Source: DASYQV01 sp036005125 (GTDB lineage Bacteria > Acidobacteriota > Vicinamibacteria > Vicinamibacterales > UBA2999). From it: 25,956 bases of DNA. The notes beneath the pieces are model-generated. The model was not told the origin of the DNA. It saw only the letters and a program-made list of their open reading frames with translations, and did not search any database. Both the position numbers and the translations under genes were made by a program. Of the stretch, positions 21,888-25,956 are shown piece after piece. Position 1 is the first letter of the stretch, and each line of letters begins with the position of its first letter. The stretch is taken from positions 1 through 25,956 of the forward strand of contig DASYQV010000103.1 of the NCBI GenBank assembly GCA_036005125.1, given 5' to 3'.

Positions 21888-22681
21888 AGCTCACCTCGCA
21901 GACTTGAAAGATACGCGACGAGATCGTCGAGCTCTCTGGCGTTCAGCCGTTTCGCGTAGCTCGGCATGAGGCTCTTGTCAGGTTCTTTCCGGATCGTTTC
22001 CACCTCGCTCTTCCGGAACGAATGGAACGCATTGGTCGCGTCGCGCAGCTGAATCGTGAACACGTCCTCGTTGACCCGCACGCCTCGCACCTCGCGTCCG
22101 CCGCGCATCACGACCAGCACGGGCAGGAACTCGGTGAAGCCGCGGCCGGGAACGGCCAGCGTTCCGCGCGGCAGCACCGCAGCCGGGTCCACGATCGACT
22201 GATGGAGGTACTGCGGACCCCTCAACCGGCCGATCTCGGTGAGCGCCGGGCCGAGACTGCCACCCTGGCCCTTCACGATATGGCAGGATGCGCAGCCGGC
22301 CTTCGCGTAGACCTCGCCGCCTCTTTCCGCGTTTCCTCGAGGCGCCGGCTGCGGAGTCTGACTCAGCGAGCGGACGTAGGCCACGAGCTGTCTCAGCTCG
22401 TTGCCCGTCAGTAAGCGCACCCTCGGCATGCCCCGGTTTGGAATGCCCTGCGAAATGACCTTGCGCAGCGATTCCTCATCGGGCGCACTGGTGAGTCTGG
22501 GACGATTGAGCGGAGGCGCCTCGCCGCCCGCGCCGTCGAAGCCGTGACACGTGACGCAGAGGCCCTGGAACAGTTTCTTGCCCTGTTCCACGTCCGAAAC
22601 AGCCTGTGCGGCGTTCAGCCGTTGCGGCGCCGCCGCCAGCGCGAGGAAGAGGGCCCCAGCGCACAACCGGTTCCTGCTCAT
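21884..22681 (-). CDS. Exported diheme cytochrome c
   Basis: Electron carrier of 265 residues with two CxxCH haem sites: CVTCHG (about residues 43-48) and CASCHI (about 129-134). The signal peptide is LCAGALFLALAAAPQRLNAAQ. The first domain resembles ordinary class I cytochrome c, with a Met ligand candidate in NRGMPRVR. The second matches the Pirellula/Verrucomicrobium-type haem domain as I remember it: GPALTEIGRLRGPQYLHQSI, a beta insertion (GGREVRGVRVNEDVFTIQL), then KSLMPSYAKRLNARELDDLV with its Met ligand. GAGGA sits seven bases before the ATG at 22681. Gene order and a four-base overlap (GTGA) make it the likely direct electron acceptor of the PQQ dehydrogenase. Confidence 0.9.
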   Translation of the reverse strand: MSRNRLCAGALFLALAAAPQRLNAAQAVSDVEQGKKLFQGLCVTCHGFDGAGGEAPPLNRPRLTSAPDEESLRKVISQGIPNRGMPRVRLLTGNELRQLVAYVRSLSQTPQPAPRGNAERGGEVYAKAGCASCHIVKGQGGSLGPALTEIGRLRGPQYLHQSIVDPAAVLPRGTLAVPGRGFTEFLPVLVVMRGGREVRGVRVNEDVFTIQLRDATNAFHSFRKSEVETIRKEPDKSLMPSYAKRLNARELDDLVAYLSSLRGEL

Positions 22682-22799
22682 GTCTGGTTCCTCAAGTGGG
22701 GAGACGTCCTTGACGGATGCGGTATCTAAGCACCCGGCGATCCACTCGTCAAGGTCGGTTGCCGATGGGCATTCACCCGCGGAGCTCCGTCTCGAACAC

Positions 22800-22886
22800 A
22801 GTATCTTTGGGCGCGCTCCGCGCGCCTAACCCCGTTATGCGGTCCCACGAACGAGCGACAAAATTCGAGTTGTCGCCGCATAACCG
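22800..22886. repeat. Palindromic element B, copy 2, in a divergent promoter region
   Basis: GGCGCGCTCCGCGCGCC (22810-22826) is followed by arms GTTATGCGG (22833-22841) and CCGCATAAC (22876-22884), a perfect 9-bp inverted repeat, with an inner GCGACAA/TTGTCGC stem. The string GCGGTCCCAC is shared with copy 1. It ends 84 bp before the NIPSNAP start codon, almost the same distance as copy 1 from its gene. Confidence 0.8.
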
Positions 22887-22927
22887 GCTACATTAAATCC
22901 TCGTTCGACGACAAAGACAAAGCGGTG

Positions 22928-22933
22928 TATAAA
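22928..22933 (+). promoter_or_regulatory. Putative -10 box (TATAAA)
   Basis: TATAAA lies 37 bp before the ATG at 22971. The leader contains the perfect ribosome binding site AAGGAGG (22959-22965), the strongest in the window. No good -35 box is visible. Confidence 0.4.
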
Positions 22934-22970
22934 TGACCGCATTCTGATTCTGATCGGCAAGGAGGCAGAC

Positions 22971-23402
22971 ATGTTGCGCAAAGCGGGTGTCACCGGTGTT
23001 CTCGTGTCGTTGGCGTTTGCCCTCGGGGTGTTCGTCGGCTTTGGAGCGCGCGCGGATGCCCAGCGCAACAGAGGCGTGCTGGAGATTCGCCGGTATACCG
23101 CGAACGAGGGCAAGCTCGATGCTCTCGTGAAACGGATGGGTGGCGGGGAAGCCAGGATGTTCGAGAAGCACGGGATGAAGAACGTCTTCCACGCCGTTGC
23201 GTCCGACGCGCCCGATTCACAGAACATCTACTACTACGTCCTTTCGCACGAGAGCCGCGAGGCCGCGAAGAAGTCGTGGGACGCCTTCCGCAATGATCCG
23301 GAGTGGAAGACCTTTCGCGCCGCGTCCGAGGTCAACGGGCCGCTCGTGAGCAAGGCTGAATCGACCTTCGTCAACCCGACCGAGTTCTCCAAGGTCCGGT
23401 AG
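22971..23402 (+). CDS. Exported NIPSNAP family protein
   Basis: A 143-residue protein of the NIPSNAP fold (ferredoxin-like alpha-beta), function unknown. Residues 1-31 are a signal peptide (VLVSLAFALGVFVGFGARADAQ). The mature part follows the family pattern: VLEIRRYTANEGKLDALVKR, then MFEKHGMKNVFHAV, YYYVLSHESREAAKKSWDAF, and RNDPEWKTFRAASE. The start has an optimal Shine-Dalgarno sequence six bases upstream, suggesting high expression. The gene is divergent from the cytochrome c gene and shares its upstream region, including element B. NIPSNAP proteins often act as small binding or dimeric enzyme-like proteins; exported versions are common in soil bacteria. No active-site residue can be assigned. 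Confidence 0.85.
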   Translation: MLRKAGVTGVLVSLAFALGVFVGFGARADAQRNRGVLEIRRYTANEGKLDALVKRMGGGEARMFEKHGMKNVFHAVASDAPDSQNIYYYVLSHESREAAKKSWDAFRNDPEWKTFRAASEVNGPLVSKAESTFVNPTEFSKVR

Positions 23403-23435
23403 GCTACAGGCGGCGTCCCCCCGCGCCGCTCGGTC

Positions 23436-23600
23436 CTTCGTGGTGCGCGGAGCTTCAGCCGCACCCGGAGGAACAGTGTCGGATATTTCTGTCTGTTACC
23501 TCCGCGGGATGCGTGTGAGGTAGACTCGCTGGACGCGTGAACGTCAGGGTCTACTTCCACGAACCGCGCCCGCGAGCTGAAGCCGCGCCTTCGTGCCACA
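23436..23600. repeat. Dispersed inverted repeat around GGAGCTTCAGC
   Basis: Left part CTTCGTGGTGCGCGG then AGCTTCAGC (23436-23459); right part GAGCTGAAGCCGCGC (23574-23588) then CTTCGTG (23589-23595). The GCTTCAGC/GCTGAAGC cores pair, as do nearby GC-rich flanks. It fills most of the 266-bp gap between the NIPSNAP and receptor genes. It resembles palindromic repeats I have seen in other Acidobacteriota spacers, but only one copy is here. No clear promoter for the receptor gene is visible in this gap. Confidence 0.55.
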
Positions 23601-23668
23601 CATGAGTACTAGTCACGGGGCCGCGCCGTGATGGTACTCTTTCGGTCCATCCTAGCGAGGGGACATCA

Positions 23669-25956
23669 ATGAAGGTGTATTCGAAGGCATTGGCGCGTCT
23701 GTGTCCGTTCGGTCCACACACGTCACCCGTAGCGGGCGCCGTTTTCGTGCTGCTGATTCTGTTGACGGCGGGTCCCGCGCTCGGCCAGACAACGGGCGCG
23801 TTGAGCGGGACGGTCACGGACCAGACCGGTGCCGTGCTGCCTGGAGTGACGGTGGTGGCGGTTCATGTCCCGACGGGCACCACGTACGAGACGGTCACCG
23901 ACGCCCAGGGGCGCTTTGCCATCCCCAACGTTCGTGTCGGAGGTCCGTACTCGGTGACCGCCACGCTGGCCGGCTTCAGGGAACAGAAGAAGGAAGGCTT
24001 CCAGGTGCAGCTCGGCGCCGAGGTAACCGTTCCGTTCAGACTGGAAGTGCAGGCCCTGGCGGAAACGGTAACCGTGACGGCACAGGCCAACCCGATCATC
24101 AATCCCGCGCGGACCGGTGCGTCCTCCAACCTCTATCGGCAGACGATCGAGTCGCTGCCCACGCTGAGCCAGAACATCAATGATTTCGCGCGCCTCAATC
24201 CGTATTTCCAGACCGATGCCGGACGCGGTGGCCTGGTGGTCGTCGGCAGGAACTACCGCTACAACGCCATTCAGATTGACGGCGCGGTCACCAACGATCT
24301 CTTCGGTCTCTCCTCCACGGGCGCGCCAGGCGGCCAGGCGGGCACCAATCCGATTGCCCTCGATTCGGTCGGCGAAATTCAGCTCGTCGTCGCGCCCTAC
24401 GACGTGCGGCTCGGCGGCTTCACCGGAGGAGGCATCAACGCGGTGACCCGGAGCGGCACCAATGAGTTCCACGGAACCGGCTACTACTTCTTCCGCAACA
24501 ACAACCTCGTAGGAAAGGGACCCCTCGACCGTGCGCTGGCCGATTTCAGCAACAAACTGTACGGCGTCAGCGCTGGCGGACCGATCGCGAAGGACCGTGC
24601 GTTCTTCTTCGCGACCGCTGAACAGACAAACCGGAACCAGCCTTCCGGCTTCTCGACCAACGGCACCTCCGGTCAGAGCTTCGGGCATCAGGCGGAGATC
24701 CAGCGCGTTGCCGACATCCTCAGGTCGCGGTACGGATTCGATCCCGGCGGTCTCGACGAATTCCAGTATCAGCGCGATGGTCACAAGGTCTTCGGCCGCG
24801 TGGACTTCAACGTCGCCCGCGGTCATCAGCTCACCGCCCGCCATAGCTGGGTGAAAGGGAGGGACGAGCAGTTCGGTTCTCTCAACGCCAACGTCTACAG
24901 CCTGCCGAATACGATTTACGGCATCACGAACAACACCAACTCCAGCGTGGCCCAGCTCAATAGCACGATCGGCAGCCAGCGGTTCAACGAGTTCCGCGTG
25001 GTGTACACGCGTATCCGCGATTTCCGCGACGTACCGCAGCGGTTTCCGGCCATCCAGGTGTTCTTCCCCGACAACACCTCGGTCTTCGCGGGCACGGAGC
25101 GCTCGTCTCAGGCGAACTCCCTGGACCAGGACAGCTTCGAGATCACCAACGATTTCACCTGGTACATGGGCAGGCACGCCATCACGGCCGGCACGCACAA
25201 CGAGTTCTTCGACTTCGCGAACCTGTTCACCGGCCAGCTCTACGGCGAGTACACGTTCAACAGCGTCGACCTGTTCGACCAGGGCCTCGCCCAGGCCTAC
25301 CTCCGCAACTTCTCGCGCACGAGCAACCCGCTCGAGCAGGCCCGTTTCGGCGTGAGGCAATGGGGCTTCTATGTTGGCGACCAGTGGCGGGCCCGGTCGA
25401 ATCTCACGCTGACGCTCGGAGGGCGGATCGACCTGCCGCGCTTCACGGAGAAGCCGCTGGCCAACCCGCGAACGGTGGAGCTCTTCGGTTTCGCCACCGA
25501 TGTGGTTCCGAGCCCCACGCAGTTCTCGCCGCGGCTCGGCTTCAACTGGGACCTCTTCGGGGACGCCAAGCAGCAGGTACGCGGCGGCATCGGCGTGTTT
25601 ACGGGTCGCACACCGTACGTCTGGCTCTCCAACAACTTCATCGGGACCGGCGTTCAGTTCGCCAGGCTGAGCGTGGCGAGAAATGCGGCCAACCGAATCC
25701 CGTTCAACCCAGACCCCGATAACCAGCCCACTCAGATCGGCGCCGCGACCGGCGCGGCGAGCAACGAGTACGCGCTTACCGATCCCGACTTCAAGTTCCC
25801 CTCGCTGCTGCGATACAACGTCGCCTACGATCGCGATCTGGGTTTCGCCGGGCTCATTGGAACCGCGGAGTTCCTGTACGCGGATACTCTCCAGGAGATT
25901 CTCTACAAGAACGTGAACCTGCGGCCGGCGGGAACGACGGCATTCGACGGCCGTCC
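23669..25956 (+). CDS. TonB-dependent receptor with CarboxypepD_reg-like domain (Oar-like), 3'-truncated
   Basis: Outer-membrane receptor, open from the ATG at 23669 to the window edge (762 codons). The signal peptide is VAGAVFVLLILLTAGPALGQ. Residues about 40-125 form the carboxypeptidase-regulatory-like domain (GALSGTVTDQTGAVLPGVTV, then DAQGRFAIPNV). A plug domain follows (about 140-260), with VVVGRNYRYNAIQIDGA and a GGFTGGGINAVTRSGTNEFH block typical of Oar-like receptors. The rest is beta-barrel, with alternating aromatic strands and motifs such as FGRVDFNVARGHQLTARHSW and QWGFYVGDQWRARSNLTLTL. Members run to about 1000-1200 residues, so roughly a third is missing. The family imports large substrates such as glycans, peptides or chelates with TonB energy. 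GAGGGGA lies a few bases before the start. No SusD-like partner is visible in the window. Confidence 0.92.
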   Translation, partial: MKVYSKALARLCPFGPHTSPVAGAVFVLLILLTAGPALGQTTGALSGTVTDQTGAVLPGVTVVAVHVPTGTTYETVTDAQGRFAIPNVRVGGPYSVTATLAGFREQKKEGFQVQLGAEVTVPFRLEVQALAETVTVTAQANPIINPARTGASSNLYRQTIESLPTLSQNINDFARLNPYFQTDAGRGGLVVVGRNYRYNAIQIDGAVTNDLFGLSSTGAPGGQAGTNPIALDSVGEIQLVVAPYDVRLGGFTGGGINAVTRSGTNEFHGTGYYFFRNNNLVGKGPLDRALADFSNKLYGVSAGGPIAKDRAFFFATAEQTNRNQPSGFSTNGTSGQSFGHQAEIQRVADILRSRYGFDPGGLDEFQYQRDGHKVFGRVDFNVARGHQLTARHSWVKGRDEQFGSLNANVYSLPNTIYGITNNTNSSVAQLNSTIGSQRFNEFRVVYTRIRDFRDVPQRFPAIQVFFPDNTSVFAGTERSSQANSLDQDSFEITNDFTWYMGRHAITAGTHNEFFDFANLFTGQLYGEYTFNSVDLFDQGLAQAYLRNFSRTSNPLEQARFGVRQWGFYVGDQWRARSNLTLTLGGRIDLPRFTEKPLANPRTVELFGFATDVVPSPTQFSPRLGFNWDLFGDAKQQVRGGIGVFTGRTPYVWLSNNFIGTGVQFARLSVARNAANRIPFNPDPDNQPTQIGAATGAASNEYALTDPDFKFPSLLRYNVAYDRDLGFAGLIGTAEFLYADTLQEILYKNVNLRPAGTTAFDGR

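Noticed and set aside
20220..21959. Long plus-strand frame (579 codons) opposite the PQQ dehydrogenase.
   Set aside because: Antisense shadow without domains; the minus frame has the full quinoprotein signature.
22800..22886. Possible integron attC site: GCCTAAC and paired GTTATGC/GCATAAC arms suggest R and L boxes.
   Set aside because: The closing GTTRRRY core is absent at the 3' side, and in the other copy (16284-16367) the GTT and AAC cores occur in the wrong order. No integrase or gene cassette array is present.
23723..25360. Long minus-strand frame (545 codons) opposite the TonB-dependent receptor.
   Set aside because: Composition is that of an antisense shadow (Val/Glu/Arg/Gly), and the plus-strand frame encodes an unmistakable receptor.

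Overview
This window is a GC-rich, gene-dense chromosomal segment that most resembles an Acidobacteriota genome, probably class Vicinamibacteria. The evidence is a large TonB-dependent receptor with an N-terminal carboxypeptidase-regulatory-like domain, several secreted amidohydrolases, a PQQ dehydrogenase paired with a cytochrome c carrying the Pirellula/Verrucomicrobium-type haem domain, a NIPSNAP protein, and two members of a secreted family that I know only as uncharacterised proteins of this phylum. The assignment comes from memory of these families, not from a search. I see no rRNA, tRNA, CRISPR array, transposase, integrase or phage gene.

Layout. 1-648: 3' part of a MenG/UbiE methyltransferase. 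799-3968: two minus-strand secreted metallohydrolases (amidohydrolase, MBL fold). 4231-5595: MatC-like carboxylate carrier. 5639-6826: secreted protein of unknown function. 6901-7635: receiver-like protein that has lost its phosphorylation residues. 7875-8782: GbsR/MarR-type regulator translationally coupled to a small membrane protein, apparently from a leaderless promoter overlapping an inverted repeat. 8813-9457: phosphatidylserine synthase. 9562-10752: NHL-type beta-propeller. 10983-12548: minus-strand ATP-dependent DNA ligase, a 37-residue lipoprotein and a YkvA/DUF1232 protein. 12709-13785: second member of the unknown secreted family. 13885-13989: remnant of a DUF4389 gene. 14116-18719: two divergent GT-C-type membrane proteins, one with TPRs. 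18805-20187: second amidohydrolase. 20280-22681: cytochrome c and PQQ dehydrogenase operon. 22971-23402: NIPSNAP protein. 23669-end: TonB-dependent receptor, cut by the window edge.

Most genes are single transcription units. Clear coupling occurs in two pairs that overlap by four bases: regulator/membrane protein and cytochrome c/PQQ dehydrogenase. Many products are exported, which suggests a heterotroph that degrades organic matter: receptor for uptake, periplasmic hydrolases and a quinoprotein for oxidation, and a carboxylate carrier for import.

The most unusual content is intergenic. (a) Four spacers carry short tandem arrays with a 7-bp period, mostly as inverted pairs next to stop codons. 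(b) Four spacers carry a REP-like palindrome family, one copy of which supplies the stop codon of its neighbour. (c) Two divergent promoter regions carry a second conserved palindromic element at nearly the same distance from the plus-strand start.
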